The notes below the pieces were generated by a model, which saw only the letters and a list, made by a program, of their open reading frames with translations, made no database searches and was not told the DNA's origin. Source: SHXR01 sp046160305 (lineage in GTDB: Bacteria; Pseudomonadota; Gammaproteobacteria; Burkholderiales; SG8-39). From it: 64,000 nt of DNA. Positions within the stretch are counted from its first letter, which is position 1. Each line of letters starts with the position of its first letter. The translations under genes were made by a program, and so were the position numbers. Location of the stretch: positions 14,958-78,957 of the forward strand of contig JBJXGX010000103.1 of assembly GCA_046160305.1 (NCBI GenBank), written 5' to 3'. This document shows positions 44,337 through 53,137 of the stretch, in pieces.

Positions 44337-45212
44337 ATGCGGAAAATGTTGACGTCCGACTCGGCCAAGCGCTCGGGTAGACACGCGGTGAGGCACTCGG
44401 CCGGGCATAGTGTAACTGCAATCACAGCGCGCCTGCTCGCCATCCTGATCGCGGGAATCATCGCCGGATGCGGCCTTGGCGGCAAGGAATACGACGAGAC
44501 GGTCGGCTGGTCGGCGCAAAAACTCTACGACGAAGCCAAGGACGCTCTCAACGGCGCGAACTACACGCTCGCGGTGAAGTACTTCGAGAAGCTCGAAGCA
44601 CGTTATCCCTATGGCCGCTACGCGCAGCAGGCGCAACTCGAGATCGCGTACGCCTACTACCGGGAAGGCGAGGTTGCCCAGGCGGTCGCGGCATGCGACC
44701 GGTTCATCAAGCTGCATCCGAATCATGCCGACGTCGATTACGCTTTTTACCTGAAGGGCCTCACCAACTTCAACGACACGCAAAGTCTCTTCGCTGGCCT
44801 CACCCGGGAGGACCCCTCAGAGCGGGATCCGAAGGGTGCGCGCGAATCGTTCGACGCCTTCAAGGAACTGGTCACCCGCTTTCCGAAGAGCAAGTACGCC
44901 GCCGATGCGACTGCGCGAATGAAGTTCCTTGTCAACGCGCTCGCGCAGCATGAAGTCCATGCGGCGCGCTGGTACATGCGGCGTACCGCCTATGTGGCCG
45001 CGGTCAATCGTGCCCAGTACGCGCTGAAAACCTACCCGGAAGCACCGGCCACCGAAGAAGCGCTCGCGATCATGGTCGGCGGATATGGCGCCCTGGGCAT
45101 CATGGAATTAAGCGACGACGCACGGCGTGTGCTGGAGAAGAACTATCCCCAAAGCAAATTCCCGGGTGCGCTTAGAAAAGATCGGTCGGGATGGTGGAAA
45201 TATTGGGACTAG
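44337..45212 (+). CDS. bamD: Outer membrane assembly lipoprotein BamD (ComL)
   Basis: A 291-residue lipoprotein. A long leader ends in the lipobox IAGC, with the lipidated Cys near 45, followed by five TPR repeats (SAQKLYDEAKDALNGANYTLAVKYFEKLEARYPYGRYAQQAQLEIAYAYY and so on). BamD is the essential TPR lipoprotein of the BAM complex. It is divergent from rluD, the usual pair. Either ATG 44337 or 44346 could be the start; both give the same mature protein. Confidence 0.94.
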   Translation: MRKMLTSDSAKRSGRHAVRHSAGHSVTAITARLLAILIAGIIAGCGLGGKEYDETVGWSAQKLYDEAKDALNGANYTLAVKYFEKLEARYPYGRYAQQAQLEIAYAYYREGEVAQAVAACDRFIKLHPNHADVDYAFYLKGLTNFNDTQSLFAGLTREDPSERDPKGARESFDAFKELVTRFPKSKYAADATARMKFLVNALAQHEVHAARWYMRRTAYVAAVNRAQYALKTYPEAPATEEALAIMVGGYGALGIMELSDDARRVLEKNYPQSKFPGALRKDRSGWWKYWD

Positions 45213-45225
45213 TGAAGAAAAGCTG

Positions 45226-45395
45226 AACCGCAATGGACGCGAAGGACGCAAAGGGAACCCATTCCGAAGCACATTGGCGACTGCGGGCAGCATAGGCGTT
45301 CTTTATATTCAAACATTCAAGACAGCCGTGCGCAGCCGTGCGATATCCGTGAATTGTCAATCGGACCCTTGCGTCCTTCGCCTCCCTTGCGGTTA
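45226..45395. repeat. MITE-like element with imperfect terminal inverted repeats
   Basis: The left arm (45226-45256) contains AACCGCAATGGACGCGAAGG and ACGCAAAGGGA. The right arm (45366-45395) is its inverted copy with a few changes (CCCTTGCGTCC, CCCTTGCGGTT). The interior is AT-richer and has no ORF. It fills the spacer between convergent bamD and denD. Similar GGACGCAAAGG-type repeats occur dispersed in other bacteria; here only one copy is visible. Confidence 0.65.
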
Positions 45396-45407
45396 ATCAT
45401 TTCCTAG

Positions 45408-46382
45408 TTAAAGCTTTATTTTCTGGTCTTCCATGTGGGCCTGGATCACCGCGTCGATGTCCGGATCCGCCTTGAATCCGAGCGCATCGCCACGTGGCGT
45501 GCGTAGCTTTGCGGGCCAGGTCTTCACGATCGCACGGATGCGCTCGTCCGGAACGTCGTGCACCAGCGCGGCCCGCTCCTTGCCTGCAATCCGGCCGAGT
45601 GCGCCCACCATTTCGCGCACGGTGGCGGTAATGCCGGGCAAGTTGACGACGCGATAACTGCCCCAGGCGGACGCCGGAAGCTCATGCGCATGAATGAACG
45701 CGTCCACCGCACGCGCGGGTGACAACAGCCAGACGCCGGTTGTATCCGGCACCGGGCATTTTGATACTTCACCATTCAAGGGCTCGCGCAAGATACTCGA
45801 TGCAAACGATGACGCCGCGAGATTCGGACGCCCCGGCCGTATCACGATCGTCGGCAGGCGCATCGATCGGCCATCGATGAAGCCCTTGCGGGTGTAGTCG
45901 TTGATCAGGTATTCGCCGATCACTTTCTGCGTGCCGTAGGACGATTGCGGTGTCGGCGTGGTCGAATCATCGAGCACATCGGGCATGTCCCCGCCGAACG
46001 CGGCGACGGAACTGGTGAACAACACGCGTGGCGGTTTGGCGAGTTTGCGGCAAATCTCCAGCACGGTACGCGTACCGTCTATGTTCACGCGCATGCCAAG
46101 ATCGAAATCAGCTTCGGCACCCGCGCTCACGACCGCCGCCAGATGAAACACGGTGTCGGTATCGGCATCGATCGCGCCCGCGAGAACTCCCGGGGTGGCG
46201 AGATCCCCCTGCACATAGACGAGCCGTGGATCGCGGTCGGCGGGAAACGCCGTGTCGAACACCTTGATCCGGGTGATGGTCTGCGTCTTGCCGGACCCGT
46301 CCGTCAGCGTGCCGCGTGCAGCCAACGCCCGCGCCAATCGGTGGCCGAGCATCCCGCCACCGCCTGTGATGAATACATTCAT
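45408..46382 (-). CDS. NAD-dependent epimerase/dehydratase, DenD-like (D-erythronate dehydrogenase)
   Basis: A 324-residue extended SDR. The NAD motif is ITGGGGMLGHRLAR; the active site shows SSVAAFGG and the YxxxK-type YGTQK. It resembles the DenD family that oxidises D-erythronate. No den/oti pathway gene lies nearby, so the substrate is uncertain; a generic nucleotide-sugar epimerase is less likely because the sequence lacks the usual features. It is a single gene between a repeat and dinG. Confidence 0.82.
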   Translation of the reverse strand: MNVFITGGGGMLGHRLARALAARGTLTDGSGKTQTITRIKVFDTAFPADRDPRLVYVQGDLATPGVLAGAIDADTDTVFHLAAVVSAGAEADFDLGMRVNIDGTRTVLEICRKLAKPPRVLFTSSVAAFGGDMPDVLDDSTTPTPQSSYGTQKVIGEYLINDYTRKGFIDGRSMRLPTIVIRPGRPNLAASSFASSILREPLNGEVSKCPVPDTTGVWLLSPARAVDAFIHAHELPASAWGSYRVVNLPGITATVREMVGALGRIAGKERAALVHDVPDERIRAIVKTWPAKLRTPRGDALGFKADPDIDAVIQAHMEDQKIKL

Positions 46383-46478
46383 GGACCGTCTCCGTTGCGG
46401 GTCAAACGGTTATTCGATCGATCATTCACCGTACGCCGAATGGTTGAGGACCGCGCGACAGGCACGGATTCAACGATT

Positions 46479-48512
46479 CTACTTGACCCGATTCGGCGCG
46501 GCACCGGCATCCGCATCCAGGCTCTTGAAGAACGCGATGACATCATCGAGCGAGCGCGTCCGGCGCATCGGTGGCAGGCTGTCGAGGATCGTCTTGCCGT
46601 ACCCCCGCGCGATCAATCGCCGGTCGCAGATCATGAGCACGCCTCGATCGGTCTCGTCGCGAATGAGTCGCCCCGCACCTTGCTTCAAAGCGATCGCAGC
46701 AGCCGGTACCTGGTAGTCGATAAAGCCGTTCCGGCCCATGCGTGTCAACCAAGCGAGGCGCGCCGCGAGCACCGGGTCGTCCGGTGGGGCAAAGGGCAGC
46801 TTGTCGATCACCACCAAGGAGAGCGCATCACCCCGCACATCGACGCCCTCCCAGAAGCTTGCGCTCGCGATCAACACCGCGTTGCCATGGGCCCTGAATT
46901 GTTCGAGGAGGTGGGTTTTCGTGCCCTGCCCTTGCAGGAGCAACGGATAGTCGATGCCTTCGTGTGGCAATCGCTCACTCAACAATTCATGTGCCCGGCG
47001 CATCGCGCGAAGGGACGTGAAGAGGAGGAAGGCGCGACCGCGGCTTGCCCGGAGCACCGGCACGCAAGCATCGACGACCTCATCGATGAATTCAGGTGCC
47101 GCCGGATCGGCGATCGCCTGCGGCAAATAAAGGAGCGCATTGCTCTGGTAGTCGAACGGACTGGGCCAGATCGCGGTGCGCGCATCGTCCAGCCCGAGAC
47201 GCTGCTGGTACAGCGCGAAATCACCGCCCACCGCGAGTGTGGCCGAAGTGAGGATCCAACTGCGTTTTCGCGCGTCGATCTGGCGGCGAAACGGGATGGC
47301 CACATCGAGCGGCGAGCAGTGCAGGATGAGCGCCTGACTGCGCAGTTCCACCCATCGCACCATGCCGTCTTCTTCGTCGGAATCCCAGCGCTCGATACGA
47401 CGACCCAGATCGGCCGCCCGCGCAAAGCAGGAAGCCAGCCCTTCGGATCGCTCGGCGTTCGATTCCAGCACTTTCGCAAGCGCGTGCATGGAATCCCCGA
47501 GATACCGCAAGGCGGCGGCAAAGCCCTCGAAGCGCTCGAGCCCTGGTCCGGCGATCCGGGTTTCCTTCAGCGGAACGGCAAGGCGAAGATCCCGCGCGGC
47601 CTTGTCGGCGCCACGCACGCGTTCGGCGAGTACCCGGTCATCGGGTGCTGAAACGCGGATTTCCACGAGCGCGTCGCGGCAAAGGTCGAGGATCTGTCCG
47701 GTGCTGACGCTCTCACCGAAGAACTGGGTCGCGGCCTCGGGCAATTGATGCGCTTCATCGAGGATGACCGTATCGCATGCCGGCAGTAGCTCGGCCATGC
47801 CTTCGTCACGCAACATCGCATCGGCGAAGAAAAGATGATGATTGACGACGACCACATCGGCCATCAGCGCTTCGCGGCGCGCCTTCATGACGAAACACTG
47901 CTTGAAGGTCGGGCACTCCTGTCCGAGGCAATTCTCGCGCGTCGAGGTGGCCAGCACCCAGGCGGGCGACGTCTCCGGGACTTCGGCAAGCTCGGCGCGA
48001 TCGCCGGTGAGGCTGCGACGTGCGAATCGCGCGATCGATTGCAGATGGCTCACCGTATCGCGCGACTGCAGCCGCCCATCGTGGACGTTTCGCTCCAGAT
48101 GGAAACTGCAGACGTAATTGGCGCGCCCCTTCAGCAACGCTGTTTGCGCTGGAAGCCCAAGGGCGTCGCGCACCATCGGCAGATCGCGATGGAACAACTG
48201 ATCCTGCAGGGTTTTGGTGCCGGTCGAGATCAGGACCTTGCCGCCATAAAGAAGCGCGGGAACGAGGTAGGCGACGGTCTTGCCGGTACCGGTGCCGGCC
48301 TCTGTGATCAGAACAGACCGGTCGCGTATCGCGCTCGCGATCGCGCTCGCCAACTCGATCTGCTGCGGTCGATGACGGTATGAGGTCAGGGCGCCGGCAA
48401 GCGGCCCCCGCTCGGAGAACACGGCTTCGACGGTGCGATCGATCGATGTCGCATCCCGCGACTCGGGCAAGCGAGTCTCGATGACCGCCGGATTTTGGGT
48501 GCGGGCCGTCAC
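46479..48512 (-). CDS. DinG-family ATP-dependent DNA helicase (YoaA-like)
   Basis: A 677-residue XPD/DinG-family helicase. Walker A is EAGTGTGKT; the Fe-S domain cysteines appear in NYVCSF and NCLGQECPTFKQC; the DEAH box is LDEAHQLPEAA; the C-terminal motif VI is in QGAGRLIRDETDRG. It unwinds DNA 5' to 3' in repair. The start overlaps the stop of the small secretin-N-like gene (ATGA), so the two are translationally coupled. No exonuclease domain is present, so it is closer to YoaA than to DinG of Gram-positives. Confidence 0.92.
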   Translation of the reverse strand: MTARTQNPAVIETRLPESRDATSIDRTVEAVFSERGPLAGALTSYRHRPQQIELASAIASAIRDRSVLITEAGTGTGKTVAYLVPALLYGGKVLISTGTKTLQDQLFHRDLPMVRDALGLPAQTALLKGRANYVCSFHLERNVHDGRLQSRDTVSHLQSIARFARRSLTGDRAELAEVPETSPAWVLATSTRENCLGQECPTFKQCFVMKARREALMADVVVVNHHLFFADAMLRDEGMAELLPACDTVILDEAHQLPEAATQFFGESVSTGQILDLCRDALVEIRVSAPDDRVLAERVRGADKAARDLRLAVPLKETRIAGPGLERFEGFAAALRYLGDSMHALAKVLESNAERSEGLASCFARAADLGRRIERWDSDEEDGMVRWVELRSQALILHCSPLDVAIPFRRQIDARKRSWILTSATLAVGGDFALYQQRLGLDDARTAIWPSPFDYQSNALLYLPQAIADPAAPEFIDEVVDACVPVLRASRGRAFLLFTSLRAMRRAHELLSERLPHEGIDYPLLLQGQGTKTHLLEQFRAHGNAVLIASASFWEGVDVRGDALSLVVIDKLPFAPPDDPVLAARLAWLTRMGRNGFIDYQVPAAAIALKQGAGRLIRDETDRGVLMICDRRLIARGYGKTILDSLPPMRRTRSLDDVIAFFKSLDADAGAAPNRVK

Positions 48513-49294
48513 GGTACTTCGTCCACTTTTACCCAGATGCTGCGATGTTCATCGCGTGATGCGGCAGCGCTCGAGAGGACACGCCCGCGGTCCGCCCCGG
48601 GGGTGGCGCCACTCGCGCCTCCCAACCGGATCCACTCGCCAAGACGCCCGGTAACGGTCGACGCGACACTTTGAGACTCCACGCTCGCAGGCGTGCTGCG
48701 ACCCAGCGTCTCTCGTCTTGGATGGATGTCGAGGGTGACCCGATCCCCCGCCACGCGTGGCATCACGCTGAAACCGGTCGAGACATTGCGGATCATCGTC
48801 GATTCCGCCACGCCGTAACCCGCCGGTGTCGGGACGATCGACTGCGTTTGGAACGGGACCGATTGTCCCATCGCGATGAATGCTGCTTTGCCATCGACGG
48901 TCTGAACCTGTTGCGTCACCCCCTCGTCGGTGGCCGATCGGCTCGAATACACCCGCGCTTGACCGGATTCCATTGCCACGCCCGCATCGATACCGTCTCG
49001 GATGGCCACAGCGTCGCGCGACTGGCGCACCGAGATCGTCAAGCGTCGTTCCGGAATGTCGATCGACGCGAGGACTTTCTTGAGCTGATCCAGGTTGCGT
49101 GCGTTCGTCCGAATGATGACTCGATTTTCCATCCCGGTCACCGCTCCGCCCGGATCGACCAGCGGCTTCAGCATCGGCAGGACCTGGTCGAGCGTGCGAT
49201 GTTTGAGGACGACGATCGCCACGTCATCGGCGGCCGCCGGCAATTGGACAGCCATCATCACCAGGGCGCACACAAGGGTTCGGAGAACCTTCAT
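48509..49294 (-). CDS. Periplasmic secretin-N-domain-like protein
   Basis: A 261-residue protein with a clear Sec signal peptide (cleavage after PAAA, about 22). Residues about 25-95 form a secretin N-domain-like fold (VAIVVLKHRTLDQVLPMLKPLVDPGGAVTGMENRVIIRT, then LKKVLASIDIP). The C-terminal part shows VTLDIHPRRE like the start of a secretin core, but no pore domain follows. It could be a pilus-related periplasmic protein. It is coupled to the dinG-family helicase by ATGA, an unusual pairing. The function is unknown. Confidence 0.7.
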   Translation of the reverse strand: MKVLRTLVCALVMMAVQLPAAADDVAIVVLKHRTLDQVLPMLKPLVDPGGAVTGMENRVIIRTNARNLDQLKKVLASIDIPERRLTISVRQSRDAVAIRDGIDAGVAMESGQARVYSSRSATDEGVTQQVQTVDGKAAFIAMGQSVPFQTQSIVPTPAGYGVAESTMIRNVSTGFSVMPRVAGDRVTLDIHPRRETLGRSTPASVESQSVASTVTGRLGEWIRLGGASGATPGADRGRVLSSAAASRDEHRSIWVKVDEVP

Positions 49295-49544
49295 TGATGG
49301 GTGCCGATCGGCGGGGCTTGAATGAAACCTTGCCTCGTATCAACCGGATCGGCCGGTCGGGGAGTTGAAGACGTTATCACGGTACCTGAACAGGCGTTTG
49401 GGTGATGCATCGACAAGCCTTATGGGACGGGCGCAATTCCCCGGACATCTCGGTCCATGGGATTTCTACGTACACAGGTTCAGTTTGAGGCGAATCAGGA
49501 TGCCGGGCTTTGCAAATCCGTCTGTTTTTTCATAAAGTACTCGA

Positions 49545-50078
49545 ATGGACCGGCGCAATGCAATGTTTCTGCTGTGTTTGGCGGCCCTCGGGGGCTGCGG
49601 GACCACCTCGCTTTCGCCGCGCCGACCTGCCCCAGGATCAGCGGCGGGGGACGATGCGGGTGCGGGATCATCCAACGATGCCCCCGATCGCGAACTGGAT
49701 CCGAAACGCACCGAGCTTGTTCTGGTGAGCCTCTCGCAGGTGGGATTGCCCTATCGTTGGGGTGGCATATCGCCAGACAGCGGATTCGATTGCAGTGGCC
49801 TGGTCGTGTATGTCTTTCACCAGGCGTTACGGGTGATCGTTCCCCGCACCTCCTATGCCCAAGCGCGGGCCGGACGGAGCATCGGCAGCAACGCGCCGCG
49901 GCCGGGTGACCTGGTGTTCTTCAACACGATGCGCCAGCGATATTCCCATGTCGGCATCTATGTGGGCGAAGGCCGATTCGTGCACGCGCCCACCGCGAAC
50001 GCACTGGTGCGACTCGACGCCCTCGATGCGCCCTACTGGCGCGACCGGTTCGATGGTGCGCGGCAACTCATTGCCTGA
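49545..50078 (+). CDS. NlpC/P60-family lipoprotein (C40 peptidase)
   Basis: A 177-residue lipoprotein: the lipobox LGGC places the lipidated Cys at 18. The C-terminal NlpC/P60 domain (about 60-170) has the catalytic Cys in GFDCSGLV, the His in SHVGIYVG and a second His in FVHAP. It is expected to cut peptidoglycan stem peptides in the periplasm. It is monocistronic. Length is typical of small NlpC-type proteins such as Spr/MepS. Confidence 0.9.
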   Translation: MDRRNAMFLLCLAALGGCGTTSLSPRRPAPGSAAGDDAGAGSSNDAPDRELDPKRTELVLVSLSQVGLPYRWGGISPDSGFDCSGLVVYVFHQALRVIVPRTSYAQARAGRSIGSNAPRPGDLVFFNTMRQRYSHVGIYVGEGRFVHAPTANALVRLDALDAPYWRDRFDGARQLIA

Positions 50079-50128
50079 TCGGGCACGCCTCGCCGTGCGC
50101 AATTCGCCAGTGATCCCGCGATGAGTAA

Positions 50129-50157
50129 TTGCGAATGATTCTCATTTGTATTAAGAT
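50129..50157 (+). promoter_or_regulatory. Fur-regulated promoter of the iron transporter gene
   Basis: TTGCGA (50129-50134), a 17-bp spacer and TAAGAT (50152-50157) form a promoter. GCGAATGATTCTCATTTGT (50131-50149) matches 12 of 19 bases of the Fur box and covers the spacer. Iron-loaded Fur would block polymerase. Confidence 0.75.
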
Positions 50158-50256
50158 TGCGATCCGTGATGCCCTTTGTTTAAGCGCCTGCATGTCTGGA
50201 ATCGCGCAACGACGACATGACTACGCGAGCGCAACCCTCTGGAGAGTCGGTTCAGT

Positions 50257-51339
50257 ATGGATACGCGTCTCACGACCGAAGGACCCGCACGATCGCCTAC
50301 TACGGTGGTTTGCCGCGCAATTCTTAGCAGCGCGCTGCTCATGGTGATGCTCGCCATCTTGAGCCCTGCGAGCATTGCCCAGCAACCCGTCCTGAATCTC
50401 TATACGGCCCGCCACTATTCCACCGACGAAGCGCTCTACACGAACTTCACGCAACAGACCGGCATCAAGGTCAATCGGATTGAAGGCGGCGAGGATGCCC
50501 TCTTTGAACGTATTCGGGCGGAAGGGGCAAGCAGTCCCGCGGACATCTTCATCACCGTCGACATCGGTCGCCTGTGGCGTGCCGAGCAAGCGGGCATCTT
50601 CGCACCGATCCGCTCGGCGGTGCTCGAGTCCCGAATTCCTGCGCACTTTCGCGATCCGTCGGGAACATGGTTCGGTTTTTCCGCGCGCACCCGGATGATC
50701 GTCTACAACAAAGACGAAGTGAAACCCGGGGACATCAATGACTATGAAGATCTGGCCGACCCGCGCTGGCAGCGCAAAGTGTGTGTGCGCTCAAGCGGGC
50801 ATCCTTACATGCTTTCATTGATATCGAGTGTGGTCGCGCACCGCGGCGAATCAAGCACGGAAACCTGGCTGAAGGGCCTCGTCGCCAATCTCGCGCGCCC
50901 ACCAAAGGGCGGCGACACCGACCAGATTCTCGGTGTGGCGGCGGGTCAATGTGCCCTCGCCGTCGCGAATCAATACTACTTTGTGCGGCTCATGCGCTCG
51001 AAGAAACCCGATGACGTGGCGGCGATTGCGAAGGTTGGCGTCATCTGGCCGAACCAGGGTAATCGTGGTGCGCATATGAACATTTCAGGCGGCGGGGTTC
51101 TCACGCATGCGCCGCACCGCGACGCCGCGATCAGATTCCTTGAATACCTCGCGAGCGACGAGGCGCAAGGGTATTTCGCCGACGGCAACAACGAGTGGCC
51201 GACCGTCGCGGGGGTGAAATTCAACAATCCGGCGCTGCAGTCCCTTGGAAGCTTCAAGCAGGACACCCTCGCGATCGCGAAAATCGGCGCGAATCAGGCG
51301 AGCGCGCAGAAAATCGCCGATCGAGCCGGATATCGTTGA
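50257..51339 (+). CDS. Fe(III) ABC transporter substrate-binding protein (FbpA-like)
   Basis: A 360-residue periplasmic binding protein. A signal peptide ends near residue 42 (SPASIAQ). Iron-coordinating tyrosines are likely in LYTARHY and the double Tyr of NQYYF. LYTARHYSTDEALYTNFTQQTG is typical of FbpA/FutA. It delivers ferric iron to the permease. The promoter overlaps a Fur box. The permease and ATPase genes lie downstream in opposite orientations. Confidence 0.92.
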   Translation: MDTRLTTEGPARSPTTVVCRAILSSALLMVMLAILSPASIAQQPVLNLYTARHYSTDEALYTNFTQQTGIKVNRIEGGEDALFERIRAEGASSPADIFITVDIGRLWRAEQAGIFAPIRSAVLESRIPAHFRDPSGTWFGFSARTRMIVYNKDEVKPGDINDYEDLADPRWQRKVCVRSSGHPYMLSLISSVVAHRGESSTETWLKGLVANLARPPKGGDTDQILGVAAGQCALAVANQYYFVRLMRSKKPDDVAAIAKVGVIWPNQGNRGAHMNISGGGVLTHAPHRDAAIRFLEYLASDEAQGYFADGNNEWPTVAGVKFNNPALQSLGSFKQDTLAIAKIGANQASAQKIADRAGYR

Positions 51340-51342
51340 CGC

Positions 51343-53019
51343 TCAGCGCACGGCGGTGTCCTCGCCACGCGAAAGCCGGTGCGCGACAAGCCCAAGCGGG
51401 ATCAATCCAACGAGGACGATCACCAGGGACGGCAGTGCGGCTTCCGCCAACCGCTCGTCCTTGGCGAGATGAAAGATATGGATCGCCAGCGTGTCGAAGT
51501 TGAAGGGGCGCAGCGCGAAGGTTGCCGGCAATTCCTTCATGACATCGACGAACACAAGCAGTGCCGCGGTCATCACGGTCGGCCGCAGCATCGGCAGATG
51601 CACGCGCGACAGCACTTCACGCGGCGCATAACCAAGGCTTCGCGCGGCGTCATCCATGGACGGCGTAATGCGTGTGAGGCCCGACTCGACGGTCTGTAGT
51701 GCAATGGCGAGAAATCGCACAAGATAGGCATAGATCAGTGCCATGACGCTGCCGGTGACCAGCAACCCGATTTGAACACCCGTGATGTCGCGGATCCAGG
51801 CAGCGAACAGATTGTCGAGCGCCGCCATCGGGACGAGAATCCCCACCGCCACGACCGCCCCCGGCATCGCGTAGCCGAGGCCGACAACACGGTTTCCCGT
51901 ATCGACGATCGGATGCTTCGAGAGGCGCCCGGCATAGCCTAGCAGTAGCGCGACACCGACAGCCAGCAACGCCGTGGTCCCCGCCAGCATCACGCTGTTG
52001 CCGGCGACGCGAACCAGGCGCTCCGTCGAAATGCCCTCGTCGGCGCCCAACGCCAACCGCGCGAGGAGCAGTGCCGGTAGCAGGAACCCCAATACGAATG
52101 GCAGCGCGCATAGACCGAACGCGATCAATCCGTGAATGCCATCGAGTGCGTGCGGGGCGCTGCGTCGAAGGGTGCTCGATGCCTGGAATCGCGCGTGTCC
52201 ACGATTCATCCGCTCGATGGCGATGATGGCCGCGACGAACAACAGCAGCAATACCGAAAGCTGCGCGGCAGCGCGCAAGTCACCGAACGATTGCCATGCG
52301 CGAAAGATGCCCGTCGTCAACGACTGGACGCCGAAGTACGACACCGCGCCAAAATCGGCCAGGGTCTCCATCAATGCGAGGGCAACGCCCGCCGCGATCG
52401 CCGGCCGGGCGAGCGGCACCGCGACTTTGAAGAACGCGGCGACGCGACTAAGACCCATCAGCCGCGCGGCCTCGATCGCGCTCGACGATTGTTCGATCAG
52501 TGCCGTTCGTACCAGCAAGTACACATACGGATACAGCACGAACGCGAACATCACCATGGCGGCCGGTAACGAACGCACATCCGGGAACCAATAGTCATCG
52601 GCCTTCCATCCCATGGCGTGACGCAATGCGGTCTGCACCGGACCGGTGAATTGCAACCAATCGGTGTAGGCGTAGGCGATGACATAGGCCGGCATCGCCA
52701 ACGGCAGCACCAACGCCCACTCGAGCACCCCGCGCCCGGGAAACCGATAGTTCACGACGAGCCACGCCGACCCGACGCCGAGCAGGATCACACCGATCGC
52801 CACGCCGAGGGCGAGAACAAAGGTCGTGACCGCGTATTCGGGGAGGACGGTGGCCGCCATATGCGACCACGTGTCGGTGCCGGGACGAAACAAATTGAGG
52901 ACGACGGATGCGATCGGAATGACGATCAAAAGCGCGACGACGAGCGCCGCAAGACCAATGCGACCGAGCGCGGGCCTGCCAAATACTGTCGCGACGCCGA
53001 CAATGACCTGGAAACGCAA
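51343..53019 (-). CDS. Ferric iron ABC transporter permease (FbpB-like)
   Basis: A 558-residue fused permease with two BPD_transp_1 halves (about 60-270 and 330-540). EAA-type loops are in EAARLMGLSRVAAFFKVAVPLARPAI and DDAARSLGYAPREVLSRVHLPMLRPTV. This doubled length is typical of FbpB/SfuB. It faces FbpA (convergent, four bases apart) and is divergent from FbpC. The alternative, a thiamine/putrescine permease, is excluded by context. Confidence 0.9.
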   Translation of the reverse strand: MRFQVIVGVATVFGRPALGRIGLAALVVALLIVIPIASVVLNLFRPGTDTWSHMAATVLPEYAVTTFVLALGVAIGVILLGVGSAWLVVNYRFPGRGVLEWALVLPLAMPAYVIAYAYTDWLQFTGPVQTALRHAMGWKADDYWFPDVRSLPAAMVMFAFVLYPYVYLLVRTALIEQSSSAIEAARLMGLSRVAAFFKVAVPLARPAIAAGVALALMETLADFGAVSYFGVQSLTTGIFRAWQSFGDLRAAAQLSVLLLLFVAAIIAIERMNRGHARFQASSTLRRSAPHALDGIHGLIAFGLCALPFVLGFLLPALLLARLALGADEGISTERLVRVAGNSVMLAGTTALLAVGVALLLGYAGRLSKHPIVDTGNRVVGLGYAMPGAVVAVGILVPMAALDNLFAAWIRDITGVQIGLLVTGSVMALIYAYLVRFLAIALQTVESGLTRITPSMDDAARSLGYAPREVLSRVHLPMLRPTVMTAALLVFVDVMKELPATFALRPFNFDTLAIHIFHLAKDERLAEAALPSLVIVLVGLIPLGLVAHRLSRGEDTAVR

Positions 53020-53137
53020 TCAAGACTCGTTTTTTTGGGAGCGATCCCATTGTAGCAATCGCCGCGTGCGATTCGCGTCGTCCGTTCGACCTCCTGCGCC
53101 CATCCGACCGGTGCATAATCCAACCGAAGGGGCCGCG

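Noticed and set aside
45945..47651. 568-residue plus-strand ORF opposite the DenD-like gene and the helicase
   Set aside because: Shadow of two clear genes; no domain and no ribosome-binding site.
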